From positions 1,116,001 to 1,180,000 of the forward strand of contig JADJRH010000011.1 in assembly GCA_016712345.1 (NCBI GenBank): 64,000 bases of DNA, written 5' to 3'. Position 1 is the stretch's first letter. Each line of letters begins with the position of its first letter. The translations under genes and the position numbers were made by a program. This document shows, piece after piece, positions 24,281-33,155 of the stretch. The notes beneath the pieces are model-generated. The model saw only the letters and a list, made by a program, of their open reading frames with translations, was not told where the DNA came from and searched no databases. The DNA comes from Polyangiaceae bacterium. Its GTDB lineage: Bacteria > Myxococcota_A > Polyangia > Polyangiales > Polyangiaceae.

Positions 24281-24895
24281 ATGGCTCGCACGGCCACCAT
24301 TCGCGACGAAACCATTCTCAATGCCGCTCGCGAATTGTTTTTGAGCCGCGGCATTGCCGCAACCACAGCGGATGTGGCGGCGAAAGCCGGCGTTTCAGAG
24401 GGGACACTTTTTAAGCGGTTCAAATCCAAAGATGAGTTGTTTCGCGCCGCGATGGAAGCGGCGCCGGCCGACGTTCCTTGGATTCGTTCATTACCGTCCC
24501 GCATTGGCAAGGGTGATGTTCAAGAAAACCTTGTCGACCTGGGTCTTCAGATGATCCAGTTTTTCCGCCTTCTCATGCCTCTGATGATGATGCGGCTTTC
24601 CAACCCATCGGTGGCAGACGGCAAGTTGCCATTTGACGGTCCCAATCCGCCTCCGCCGCTTGTCGCATTGCAGAATTTGACAGATTTTTTTAGCGAAGAA
24701 ATACGGCGTGGACGCATTCGGGCGCTCGATCCTTCCATTGCGGCGCGCACGTTTATGGCCGGCCTTCACAGTTTTGCAATGATGGAGATGCTGCTCAAAC
24801 ATCATGGTCAACCTGACTTGAGTGATGAGCAGTTCGTTCGCGGTCATGTCAACCTCTTATGGGTAGGCCTCACACCCAAACGGGGGGTGACATAG
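24281..24895 (+). CDS. TetR-family transcriptional regulator, exporter operon 2
   Basis: 204 residues. Helix-turn-helix ILNAARELFLSRGIAATTADVAAKAGVSEGTLFKRFKSKDELF at about 12-55, then an AcrR-like helical ligand domain. First gene of the second efflux operon, 75 bp before the TolC gene. Preceded by a clean operator palindrome. Likely a ligand-released repressor of the operon. Confidence 0.88.
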   Translation: MARTATIRDETILNAARELFLSRGIAATTADVAAKAGVSEGTLFKRFKSKDELFRAAMEAAPADVPWIRSLPSRIGKGDVQENLVDLGLQMIQFFRLLMPLMMMRLSNPSVADGKLPFDGPNPPPPLVALQNLTDFFSEEIRRGRIRALDPSIAARTFMAGLHSFAMMEMLLKHHGQPDLSDEQFVRGHVNLLWVGLTPKRGVT

Positions 24896-24914
24896 CCGCC
24901 CACGGCAATTGAAT

Positions 24915-24937
24915 TAGGCTTTTTTAGTAGGCTTTTT
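24915..24937. repeat. TAGGCTTTTT direct repeat, 13-bp period
   Basis: TAGGCTTTTT at 24915-24924 and 24928-24937, in the gap between the TetR and tolC genes. Could be part of a promoter or a transcription pause site; function unknown. Confidence 0.45.
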
Positions 24938-24940
24938 ACA

Positions 24941-24991
24941 ATGAAACGATCCCCCGCGAAACATTTCGCATGGCGAGGTCTACCCAAATGA
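24941..24991 (+). CDS. possible 16-residue leader peptide
   Basis: MKRSPAKHFAWRGLPK, stop TGA overlapping the ATG at 24988, which is an in-frame internal start of the tolC gene. The overlap would allow translational coupling. No Shine-Dalgarno is obvious, so this remains a suggestion. Confidence 0.25.
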   Translation: MKRSPAKHFAWRGLPK

Positions 24992-26466
24992 TGGCGCGAA
25001 GGTCATTACAGAAAACGCTATTTGCAGTTGTCTCCGGCGCGGTCACGCTGCTGGGCTCCACAACAAATGTTTTTGCGCTGCAACCTTTGCCCGAGTTTCT
25101 TCGCGCCGCAAAGTCGAACAGCGTTGAAACGCGTGAAGCCAAGGCCACGGCTGCCCAACGCGAAGCGGAGGTAGACCAGGCGTGGGGAAAGATATTTCCG
25201 TCCCTTTCAGCGCGTGGGCAATACATTCGCAACGAGTTTGCTGCCGAGGTGAATCAACCCGGAAGCGACCCGATTATCATTACACCCAAAGACCAACTTG
25301 AAGCGACTATCACGCTTGAAGTTCCGCTTGTGGACGTGGCCTCATGGAGCCGAATCGGCGCCGCCAAAGCTGCGGCCAAAGCCGCCTCCGCTCGAGCGGA
25401 TCTGACAGCTTTGGATGTGGAGCGGGCCATTGCCCAAAGGTACACTCAAGCCATTGCCGGTCGCGGTCTTGTACAAGCTGCCGAACGCGCCCTCGCCGCG
25501 GCGAAGGCGTCGCAGGCCATTGCAGGTGTACGCAAGGATTTGGGCGCAACCGCCGGTTTGGAGGTGGACAGAGCCGAAGCGGAAGTTGCGCGGGCCGAAC
25601 AAAACCTGGCGGACGCAAAACAGGTAGAGTCGTTTGCTCGCCGTGCGTTGCAAAGCCTTTCAGGTCTCGCCCCATCGCAGGGCGCTCCGGTCTTGACAGA
25701 CGATCTGAAAGACGAAGGTACACTCGAAAGCTGGGAAAAAGAAGCCAAAGAAACGCCCGGCGTGAAAGCGGCAATGCTCGAAAAAGAAGCCGCCGACAAA
25801 CAGGTGACCGCCGCGTGGACACAACTTCTACCCACGGTAACAGCCTCTGCCAATGAGCGCTTTACCAATGCAACGGGGTTCGCCGGTCAAAACGCCTATT
25901 GGACACTGGCCCTCACGGCATCGTGGCGTTTGGACTTTGGAACCGTCCGGCAAATCGGAGCACAAAAAGCGGCTTCCGATGCGGCGACCGCACGGCACGA
26001 TCGAACAGAACGCGACGCGAAGGACCGCGTTTTTGAGTCTTTTGAGCAAGTCAAAACGCAGATTGCCAAGAGCAAAGCCGCCCGTTCTCAGGTGAAGGCT
26101 GCATCCCATGCGGCCGCGGTTGCCCGAGATCGCTATGCCAACGGCGCGGGGACTCAACTCGACGTGATCCAAGCCGATCGAGATGCTTTTCAGGCCGAGG
26201 TTTCTCGCATCCAGGCTGATTCAGACTTGGTGTTTGCGCGGCTCGCCCTGCGCCTCGCCGCAGGGAAACCGATTGATACAGTGGCCATCACATCGGGTGG
26301 AAGCGCCGCGGTGGAAGACAGCGCCACTTTGCCCAACAAAGCCGGTTCTGACAACGGCGGATCTTCCGATCCCGGTAAGACACCGGCCCCGCAGGCTCCA
26401 GCGGCCCCCGGGGTAGAATCGACAGGTGCGCCTCTGCCCACCAAAACACCCGGAGCTGACAAGTGA
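24970..26466 (+). CDS. TolC-family outer membrane efflux channel
   Basis: 498 residues with N-terminal signal peptide (VVSGAVTLLGSTTNVFA). Two OEP repeats: long coiled helices rich in Ala/Lys/Glu (AAKAAAKAASARADLTALDVERAIAQ; SKAARSQVKAASHAAAVARDRYANG) alternating with short beta segments, as in TolC/OprM. The Pro/Ala-rich tail is disordered. The start could also be ATG 24988. The last codons overlap the permease gene. It would be the outer-membrane exit for this operon and perhaps also for operon 1, which lacks its own channel. Confidence 0.9.
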   Translation: MARSTQMMARRSLQKTLFAVVSGAVTLLGSTTNVFALQPLPEFLRAAKSNSVETREAKATAAQREAEVDQAWGKIFPSLSARGQYIRNEFAAEVNQPGSDPIIITPKDQLEATITLEVPLVDVASWSRIGAAKAAAKAASARADLTALDVERAIAQRYTQAIAGRGLVQAAERALAAAKASQAIAGVRKDLGATAGLEVDRAEAEVARAEQNLADAKQVESFARRALQSLSGLAPSQGAPVLTDDLKDEGTLESWEKEAKETPGVKAAMLEKEAADKQVTAAWTQLLPTVTASANERFTNATGFAGQNAYWTLALTASWRLDFGTVRQIGAQKAASDAATARHDRTERDAKDRVFESFEQVKTQIAKSKAARSQVKAASHAAAVARDRYANGAGTQLDVIQADRDAFQAEVSRIQADSDLVFARLALRLAAGKPIDTVAITSGGSAAVEDSATLPNKAGSDNGGSSDPGKTPAPQAPAAPGVESTGAPLPTKTPGADK

Positions 26467-27635
26467 AAGCGCGTCCGTTGCCCGGCAGGGCTCCGATTTT
26501 CATACGTTGGCGTGCCATGGCCATTGCCGCGCTGCGCATGATGTTTCATGGCAAGTTGAAGATGATTGGCACCCTGTTTGGGGTGGTTTTTGCCGTCATC
26601 CTTTCCAATCAACAAGCAGGCACTTTTCTTGGGTTGATGCAGAAAAGCACCATGCTCATTGACAATGCCGGAGCCGATATTTGGCTTGCGCCTCAAGGCA
26701 CAATGCAGGTGCAGGCCGGTGGTATATTGCCAATTACCGCGGCTGCGAGAGCCAGAGTCACGCCCGGAGTTCAATGGTCTGAACCCCTGATTTTTGCGGG
26801 TGCGACGGTAAAAAGGCCCGACGGCGGAACCGAAGGGGTAAGTGTGATTGGAGTGAAGTGGCCCGCGGGCAAAGGTGGCCCCTGGAACGTGGTGAGCGGT
26901 GATAAAAACGCCCTCGGCGATCCTGACACCATGGTGTTTGAAGACAGCCAACGTGACAAATACGGTGGTATGAATCTGGGGAGCGTTCGCGAAGTGAATG
27001 GGCGCGCGGTTCGCGCGGGCGCGTTTACCTGGGGCCTTGTTCCGTTTGGACCTTCCTACGCGTTTGCAGAATATGACCTTGCACGGCTCATTTCACGCAC
27101 AGACTCAGACAGAACGCACTTTGTCCTTGTCGGGGTTGAACCTGGAAAAGATCCCAAACAGGTGGCCGAGGCATTGCGCGCTCAAGTGCCGGAAGCGGTT
27201 GTGTACACAAAGGCTGAATTTAAACGTTCGTCGATCATGTTTGTTCTGACGCGAACAGCCATTGGTATCACCTTCGGAACAGCCACTCTGTTTGGCCTGA
27301 TTGTCGGCTTCGTTATTGTTTCACTTACCATGTTCTCATCGGTGATTGATAATCTGAGAGAGTTTGGAACGCTCAAGGCCATTGGTGGAACAACGGGGGA
27401 TATTGCCGTTCTACTGCTCGTTCAATCGGTGATGTACGCATCCATGGGTTCGGTCTTGGGCCTCGCCGTGGTGAGTCTCATGGCCAATGGAATTCGATCT
27501 GCCCAAATGGCACTCAACCTCTCGGCACCTCTCTTTGGTGCCACCGTTATTCTGATGCTTCTCTTGTGCATCTTTGCGTCCACCCTCTCCATGCTCCGCA
27601 TTCGCAAGCTGGAGCCTGCCATGGTGTTTCGATGA
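26463..27635 (+). CDS. FtsX/DevC-type ABC permease
   Basis: 390 residues, GTG start. One N-terminal membrane segment after a basic stretch, a large extracytoplasmic domain (about 60-265) and three C-terminal segments (ITFGTATLFGLIVGFVIVSL; VMYASMGSVLGLAVVSLM; ILMLLLCIFASTLSML), the usual FtsX/MacB layout. DNLREFGTLKAIGGT is the coupling segment typical of DevC. Works with the ATPase and HlyD protein encoded next. Ends ATGA with the following start. Confidence 0.9.
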   Translation: MKARPLPGRAPIFIRWRAMAIAALRMMFHGKLKMIGTLFGVVFAVILSNQQAGTFLGLMQKSTMLIDNAGADIWLAPQGTMQVQAGGILPITAAARARVTPGVQWSEPLIFAGATVKRPDGGTEGVSVIGVKWPAGKGGPWNVVSGDKNALGDPDTMVFEDSQRDKYGGMNLGSVREVNGRAVRAGAFTWGLVPFGPSYAFAEYDLARLISRTDSDRTHFVLVGVEPGKDPKQVAEALRAQVPEAVVYTKAEFKRSSIMFVLTRTAIGITFGTATLFGLIVGFVIVSLTMFSSVIDNLREFGTLKAIGGTTGDIAVLLLVQSVMYASMGSVLGLAVVSLMANGIRSAQMALNLSAPLFGATVILMLLLCIFASTLSMLRIRKLEPAMVFR

Positions 27636-28315
27636 GCCAAGCAATCCTCGCAAAAAGCGTTACCAAGACGTTTGGGACTGGGCCCCTCGCGTTTCAGGCA
27701 CTAAAGGGGGTAGACTTTCATATGCACGAGGGGGAGCTTGTCATGCTTGCCGGGCCGAGTGGCAGCGGTAAGACAACTCTGCTCTCCATTCTGGGCTGCG
27801 TTTTGGGCGCAACCAGCGGCAAGGTTACACTCTTCGGCGAAGAAATTACAGGTCTTCCAGAATCTGCAATGCCCAAACTCCGCCTCTCGTACATTGGATT
27901 TGTCTTTCAAGGTCACAATTTGATTTCATCGTTGACCGCGGAAGAAAACGTTTCTTTTCAACTTCAACTCCGAGGTTTTGGGCTAAAAGAAAGCCGAAAT
28001 GAAGCGCTTCGTTTGTTGGAAAGGGTGGGGCTCGGCGACAAAGCCGAGCGCAAACCTGAAGAGCTTTCAGGTGGTCAGAGGCAGCGTGTGGCCATTGCGC
28101 GCGCCGTTGCCGGTGCACCTCCCCTCATATTGGCCGACGAGCCAACTGCCAGTCTCGATGCAAAAAGTGGCCTCTCGGTGACAGAAATGCTCCGAGAACT
28201 GGCAAAAGAGCGTGGGCACACAGTGCTTGTTGTGACGCACGACAGTCGCATTTTTCACCTCGCAGACAGGCTTGTCCACATGGAAGACGGCCAGTTCGTG
28301 GAGATGTCATCATGA
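27632..28315 (+). CDS. LolD/DevA-type ABC ATPase
   Basis: 227 residues from ATG 27632, overlapping the permease stop. Walker A GPSGSGKTT, signature LSGGQRQRVAIARAVA, Walker B PLILADEPTASLDAKSG, H-loop VVTHDSRIF. Small MacB/LolD/DevA class ATPase that powers mechanotransmission rather than classical transport. The end overlaps the next start. Confidence 0.93.
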   Translation: MSQAILAKSVTKTFGTGPLAFQALKGVDFHMHEGELVMLAGPSGSGKTTLLSILGCVLGATSGKVTLFGEEITGLPESAMPKLRLSYIGFVFQGHNLISSLTAEENVSFQLQLRGFGLKESRNEALRLLERVGLGDKAERKPEELSGGQRQRVAIARAVAGAPPLILADEPTASLDAKSGLSVTEMLRELAKERGHTVLVVTHDSRIFHLADRLVHMEDGQFVEMSS

Positions 28316-29418
28316 GTCGAAAAATTCCGTGGTTCATTGTGGTGTTCACGATTTTGGGGATGTTGGGCCTGGTTGTTATAGGGCGAACGTTGGCCGCAGG
28401 ATCTCCCAGTGTGCCGCGGCCCGCCGACAGCGCCAATGCGCAACGGGAAGAAAAACCGCCTCCGGGCACCAAAGATGAAAGGCGCGATCTGTCAGAAAAG
28501 GGCGCTGTTGGAGGGCTCGGCGTTGTTGAGCCCGTTGCCCCTGAAACCCGCGTTGCCGCGGCGATCGGCGGTCGCATTGCAAAGATCCATGTCAAAGAAG
28601 GGGAGACGGTGACCGAGGGGACGGTGCTTGTGGAGCTTGACAGCGCCGTTGAACAAGCCGCCTTGACCGCAGCGGAGGCCGAGATTCAGCTGTCCAAGGC
28701 AGAACTCCAAAGGGCTCTTCGCGGGCAACGTTCGGAGGATATTGAAGCGGCGGCGGCTGAAGCAACGGCTGCCAAAGCCCGGGCTGAACAATCTGAACGA
28801 GCACGTGTTCGTGCGGAGTCTTTGTTTGCTTCAGGGGCGGTTTCCAAAGATGAGTTGGAGAAAGCAACAAGTCAGTCTGCGGCCGATTCAGCAAGTGCAA
28901 AAGCGGCCGACGCCCGCCGCAGGTTGAGTGCTTCGGGCTCCCGGTCCGAGGATATCTCGGCCGCGCGAGCGCGCCTTGCCGCGGCCGAAGCTCGCAAAGC
29001 GCAGACTCAGGCCACGCTTGACAGGTCGAAGGTGAAGGCCCCGATCAACGGTGAAGTCCTTCAGATCAAGCTCCGCGTGGGCGAATATTATAATCCCGCG
29101 GGAGGTGAGGCGCTTCTCGTTTTGGGTGACACTTCCCATCTCACCGTTCGAATGGACTTGGATGAACGTGACATTGCAAAAGTGACTGTCGGCGCAACTG
29201 CGTGGGCGATTGCCGACGGATTTCCGGGCCGGAAATTCTCAGGGAAAGTGATTGAGAAGGGCCGCCGAATGGGTAGAAAAAACGTTCGCAACGACGACCC
29301 GGTAGAGCGCATTGATACAAAAGTGTTGGAGATCGTCATTCTACTCGACGACGCCAAAGACCTTGTTCCAGGGCTTCGTGTGACTTCGTACGTGGCGCCG
29401 CCAAACACGGGCGGATAA
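28312..29418 (+). CDS. HlyD/DevB-type membrane fusion protein
   Basis: 368 residues with one N-terminal transmembrane segment (WFIVVFTILGMLGLVVIG). Lipoyl-like half motif AAIGGRIAKIHVKEGETVTEGTVLVEL, a coiled coil (about 110-215), second half motif VKAPINGEVLQIKLRVGEY, and beta-barrel. With the preceding permease and ATPase this matches the DevBCA order class of exporters (as in cyanobacterial glycolipid export), with TolC encoded in the same operon. Substrate unknown. Confidence 0.9.
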   Translation: MSRKIPWFIVVFTILGMLGLVVIGRTLAAGSPSVPRPADSANAQREEKPPPGTKDERRDLSEKGAVGGLGVVEPVAPETRVAAAIGGRIAKIHVKEGETVTEGTVLVELDSAVEQAALTAAEAEIQLSKAELQRALRGQRSEDIEAAAAEATAAKARAEQSERARVRAESLFASGAVSKDELEKATSQSAADSASAKAADARRRLSASGSRSEDISAARARLAAAEARKAQTQATLDRSKVKAPINGEVLQIKLRVGEYYNPAGGEALLVLGDTSHLTVRMDLDERDIAKVTVGATAWAIADGFPGRKFSGKVIEKGRRMGRKNVRNDDPVERIDTKVLEIVILLDDAKDLVPGLRVTSYVAPPNTGG

Positions 29419-29425
29419 GCTCGCT

Positions 29426-29442
29426 CAGTTTCAGTGAAACTG
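29426..29442. promoter_or_regulatory. 17-bp palindrome after the exporter operon
   Basis: CAGTTTCA-G-TGAAACTG, perfect 8-bp arms around one base, 8 bp after the HlyD stop and about 100 bp before the next gene. Could be a terminator stem (no T-run) or an operator for the ATPase-nuclease gene. Confidence 0.45.
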
Positions 29443-29537
29443 TTCGTTCACGCGCATGAACAAGAGCGCACTGTCTGCGAAATAGCATTAAAGTTTATCC
29501 CCCGCTCAACACCGATCTGTGGCATGCTCCACCTGTC

Positions 29538-31091
29538 ATGAAACCCCGTTTCAACACCACCGGCCCGTGTTATGCCGATGAGCATTATATGCTCCCGCCT
29601 GAACGTCGATTGGGTAGGATCATGGAGCTGATTGACGACGGCCGTTATTTTACCCTTCACGCGGGCCGTCAAACCGGAAAAACAACAAGCGCCCAATGGC
29701 TCATCCGGCACTATAATTCAGGAGAGCAATTTTCCGCTATTTGGGTAGATTTGCAAACTGCGCGTGATGAGTCCAACCCGGAGGTGGCATTTGTAACGGT
29801 GCTCAACAACGTCGATGATGCACTGGCACGGTCTTTCCCAGGTATGCCCCGCCCTGAAGAACGTGACCAATGGCTGGGCGATCCCCGCACGTGCCTAGCG
29901 CGGTACATTCGCTGGATTGTGTCGCGTGTGAAGCGTCCCCTCGTGGTTGTGTTTGACGAGGTGGATTGTCTCGTGGGCAAAACCATGGTGACATTTCTTA
30001 CCCAACTTCGGGATGGGTATGTATCCCGGCGTGACTTACCATTTGCTCACAGCGTTGTGCTTGTGGGTCAGCGCAACGTGCGCGACTATACCCTGTCGCA
30101 AAGCGAGCGAAACGCCGTTGCGTGGTTGGGCTCGGCTTCTCCGTTCAACATCATGGCCGAGGCGACCACATTGGCAGCGTTTACCGAGGCAGAGGTGGCA
30201 GAACTGCTGAGTCAACATACCACCAAAACAGGTCAACCGTTTGAAGCAGAAGCGGTGGCCAAAGTGGTATACCTGACAGAGGGGCATCCGTGGCTTGTCA
30301 ACGCCTTGGCCGACCAAGTGGTCGATCGCGACGTGCGTGACCGACGTGTACCCATTACCGCGGCGCACATTGAAGCTGCCAAAGAGACCATTATTGTCGA
30401 ACGTCGCACCCATATCGATTCACTGATTCATAAGCTGCACGACCCGCGCGTAAAGAAGCTTCTCGATGTGATGCTTGCGGGAGAACTCATTCCCGGTGGC
30501 CTTGCCAGCGACGACGTGGACTATACCCTTGGCCTCGGCATCATTCGCCGCCACAGGGGCGAATTTGCAATAGCCAATCCCATCTACCGGGAGATTATCC
30601 CCCGAGCGCTCACGTGGAACCAACAGCACAGTCTTCACCAACCCACTGAATGGTATGTGCGCGCCGACGGCTCGCTCGATCTACCCAAGCTAATGACCGC
30701 GTGGCAAGAGTTTTGGCGCAAAGACGGGCACCTGGCGGCGGAGGGTTTTTCGTACCGTGAAGCCGGTCCCCACCTCATGTTAATGGCTTTTCTCCAGCGG
30801 ATTGTGAATGGGGGTGGACGGATTGAACGCGAATATGGCCTGGGCCGCGGCGCGCTCGACCTGATGATCTTCTGGCAAGGTGAACGACACGCCATTGAAG
30901 TAAAGCTGCGGCGCCATTCAGAAACCGAGGCCGACGCCCTGAAGCAAGTGTCAGGTTACCTTGATCGGGCGGGTCTCACCGAAGGTTGGCTTATCCTGTT
31001 TGACCTCCGCTCATCGCTCCCTTGGGAGGAGCGCCTCACCCAGAGAACAGTAGAAGTGTTGGGCAAAAGTGTACGCATCGTAGGGTGTTAG
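29538..31091 (+). CDS. AAA-like ATPase fused to a PD-(D/E)XK nuclease-like domain
   Basis: 517 residues. Walker A GRQTGKTT at 43-50, Walker B LVVVFDEVDCL with D140-E141, a sensor-like segment VVLVGQRNVRDY, then a winged-helix-like region. The C-terminus carries a PD-(D/E)XK pattern: D441 in GRGALDLMIF and E454-V-K456 in HAIEVKLRR. This architecture is seen in uncharacterised ATPases often linked to mobile or defence functions, but no toxin or methylase partner is adjacent. It contains the local GTGTAC and GGGTAGA words, so it is a long-standing resident. Converges on the beta-helix gene with a 4-bp gap. Confidence 0.8.
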   Translation: MKPRFNTTGPCYADEHYMLPPERRLGRIMELIDDGRYFTLHAGRQTGKTTSAQWLIRHYNSGEQFSAIWVDLQTARDESNPEVAFVTVLNNVDDALARSFPGMPRPEERDQWLGDPRTCLARYIRWIVSRVKRPLVVVFDEVDCLVGKTMVTFLTQLRDGYVSRRDLPFAHSVVLVGQRNVRDYTLSQSERNAVAWLGSASPFNIMAEATTLAAFTEAEVAELLSQHTTKTGQPFEAEAVAKVVYLTEGHPWLVNALADQVVDRDVRDRRVPITAAHIEAAKETIIVERRTHIDSLIHKLHDPRVKKLLDVMLAGELIPGGLASDDVDYTLGLGIIRRHRGEFAIANPIYREIIPRALTWNQQHSLHQPTEWYVRADGSLDLPKLMTAWQEFWRKDGHLAAEGFSYREAGPHLMLMAFLQRIVNGGGRIEREYGLGRGALDLMIFWQGERHAIEVKLRRHSETEADALKQVSGYLDRAGLTEGWLILFDLRSSLPWEERLTQRTVEVLGKSVRIVGC

Positions 31092-31095
31092 TCAG

Positions 31096-33114
31096 TTAAT
31101 TTTCAATTTGTGGGGCGGCAATTCCGGGGCTTTGTACTCTGCACAGCTCCGTCTCGTTGTTGCAACCGCAAACGTTGTCACCGGCTTTATCAATTGAATA
31201 GTCAATGTTGCCATACCGCTCGGCAACCAGGTCAAATCCGCTGCATCGGACAGACGAGTATCCAATTTCAACATTGGAGCCGTAAACGCCCACTCCTGCC
31301 CGCGCCGCATCTTGAACGAGAGTGCCGCTCAAGACAGACGGTTCGGTTTGCTGCTCGTCGCTGATGAGGACAATGCCGTCGCCGAACGTTCCCTGCACAT
31401 CAGGGTTGACATTGGATACAACACAGTTTTCCAACACGGCCGTGGACTCGGAAACAAACACACCCGACTGTTCACAATTTTCGATCTGACATGCGCGCAT
31501 TGTCAGGTGGCTTGATTCTTCGAGCGACCCAGGGCCAAGCACTTTGCGAGTGGTGACACATTCGCCGGCGTCGATTGTACCCTTCACCCCAGAAATGAGC
31601 GTGGAGGTAACGATCACTTCGGCCCCTTCGGTGCTGAGGCCAAAGTGAGAATTATCGATGAGCGCGCAGCGGTTGACAGTGAGCTTTGACCGTTCTGCGT
31701 CAAGCGCCGATTCATGCCCGCCGGCCGCCACGCTTCCTGTGATGAATGTGCCTTCCATTTGAACTTCGGCCCCCAATACTGCCACCCCGAATTGGGGTGC
31801 ATCGATCACCGCGGAGTTGAGAATTTGACCTGTTGCTGAACCGCCGTTGAGGACATCGGCCGAAATGAGAATCCCTCCGCTGTACGATCCAAACGACGTT
31901 GGCAACACTTCGCCGCCCCGCAATGTGACCCGATCAAGCACGGCGTCACTTTCGCCCACAAAAATGGCTCCATGGGAGCCTTCTACCGTTGTTTGCCGGA
32001 CCTGAGCGGCAGAGCCCTTTTCTGCGACAATGCCAAACCACACGTCCAGTCCAATTGCCGGACCTCCTTCTCGAATGGCGACCCGCTCCATGACTAAATC
32101 GGTATTTAATACCGATACAGTGTTGCGATGATTGAGTTCAAGGGCGGACCCCACAATTGAAATGGTAACTCGACCGGGAGTTGTCTCATCATGGTAGAAT
32201 CCAAAAGCAACATTGCTCTCAAACACGGTGATGTCACGAACAACCGAGTTTTCTGCATGGATGTCGCCGCCGCGCGATGCAACCCCAATCTCTCCCGTTT
32301 TTTCAACAAGCGAGTTGCGCAATATCAAGTCTGCATAGCCGTCGGAAGTAAACCCCCAAAGACCGGTATCGTGCACCCAAACATGATCAAAAGTGACAGG
32401 ACTGGCGTTGTGGATCCGCGCTCCAAGCCCACTGCCGGTGAGTGCCAGATTGTGTACCTCGGTGTCTGAAATGTACACTTCGAGCGCCGCCCCCGACGGG
32501 TTGGTGCCGTGAATACTGACCATGGACGGGCACCTGCCCCAAATGCGCTTTCGCTTAAATGAAAGGCTCACGTCTTCCACATATTCACCCGCGGCAACGG
32601 CGATAATCGCCCCTTTTTCAGCCGCGTTCACCCCTGCCTGAATGGTTGTCCAAGGCTTCGCCTGCGTCCCGTCGCTGTCGCCGCCCGCATAGCCAATATC
32701 CACAAACTGCGTGTTGGGTTCAATGGGGATATCTCCCCATGTCCCCGTTCCGCAGGGGGCGATTTCACGGCACGCGGTTTCTCCCGGAATGGCCATCAAC
32801 CCAAAGGGACAGGGTTTGGCGGGCAAAATGGGTATGCAACCGGCCACACCGTCAAATTCAAACCCATCACCGCATTCTTCAGGTGGAACCCCGGCGGTTC
32901 GACAAGCACCTGCATTGGTTGGAACCTGACCCGGCGGACACTCCATATCAATGGGTAGGCCGGGGGGTTGGCACTTGCCATCGTCGCGAGTGAGGTGACC
33001 GGTGGGGCAAGCTTCCGCTTGAGGTTTTTTCGGAGGAGACTCCGAGCAGCCTGACACCCCAAGCACCAATGCGCAGAGCCGAATGCTGGCGGCGCGGAAG
33101 AGGCGTACATTCAT
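31096..33114 (-). CDS. right-handed beta-helix lipoprotein
   Basis: 672 residues with signal peptide and lipobox (GVSGC). The Cys-rich N-terminal part (about 30-135) has repeated CPPGQVP..AGACRTAGVPPEECGDGF-like segments. It is followed by KPWTTIQAGVNAAEKGAIIAVAAGEY, the typical entry to a parallel beta-helix, then about 400 residues of short repeats (LENCVVSNV, NSAVIDAPQFGV). Probably a surface protein. A tandem paralog lies directly upstream. The fold is clear; ligand and function are unknown. Confidence 0.85.
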   Translation of the reverse strand: MNVRLFRAASIRLCALVLGVSGCSESPPKKPQAEACPTGHLTRDDGKCQPPGLPIDMECPPGQVPTNAGACRTAGVPPEECGDGFEFDGVAGCIPILPAKPCPFGLMAIPGETACREIAPCGTGTWGDIPIEPNTQFVDIGYAGGDSDGTQAKPWTTIQAGVNAAEKGAIIAVAAGEYVEDVSLSFKRKRIWGRCPSMVSIHGTNPSGAALEVYISDTEVHNLALTGSGLGARIHNASPVTFDHVWVHDTGLWGFTSDGYADLILRNSLVEKTGEIGVASRGGDIHAENSVVRDITVFESNVAFGFYHDETTPGRVTISIVGSALELNHRNTVSVLNTDLVMERVAIREGGPAIGLDVWFGIVAEKGSAAQVRQTTVEGSHGAIFVGESDAVLDRVTLRGGEVLPTSFGSYSGGILISADVLNGGSATGQILNSAVIDAPQFGVAVLGAEVQMEGTFITGSVAAGGHESALDAERSKLTVNRCALIDNSHFGLSTEGAEVIVTSTLISGVKGTIDAGECVTTRKVLGPGSLEESSHLTMRACQIENCEQSGVFVSESTAVLENCVVSNVNPDVQGTFGDGIVLISDEQQTEPSVLSGTLVQDAARAGVGVYGSNVEIGYSSVRCSGFDLVAERYGNIDYSIDKAGDNVCGCNNETELCRVQSPGIAAPQIEN

Positions 33115-33155
33115 GGTTTGCCTTCTGGAAAACGGATCGTTTCGTTGAAGAAGAT

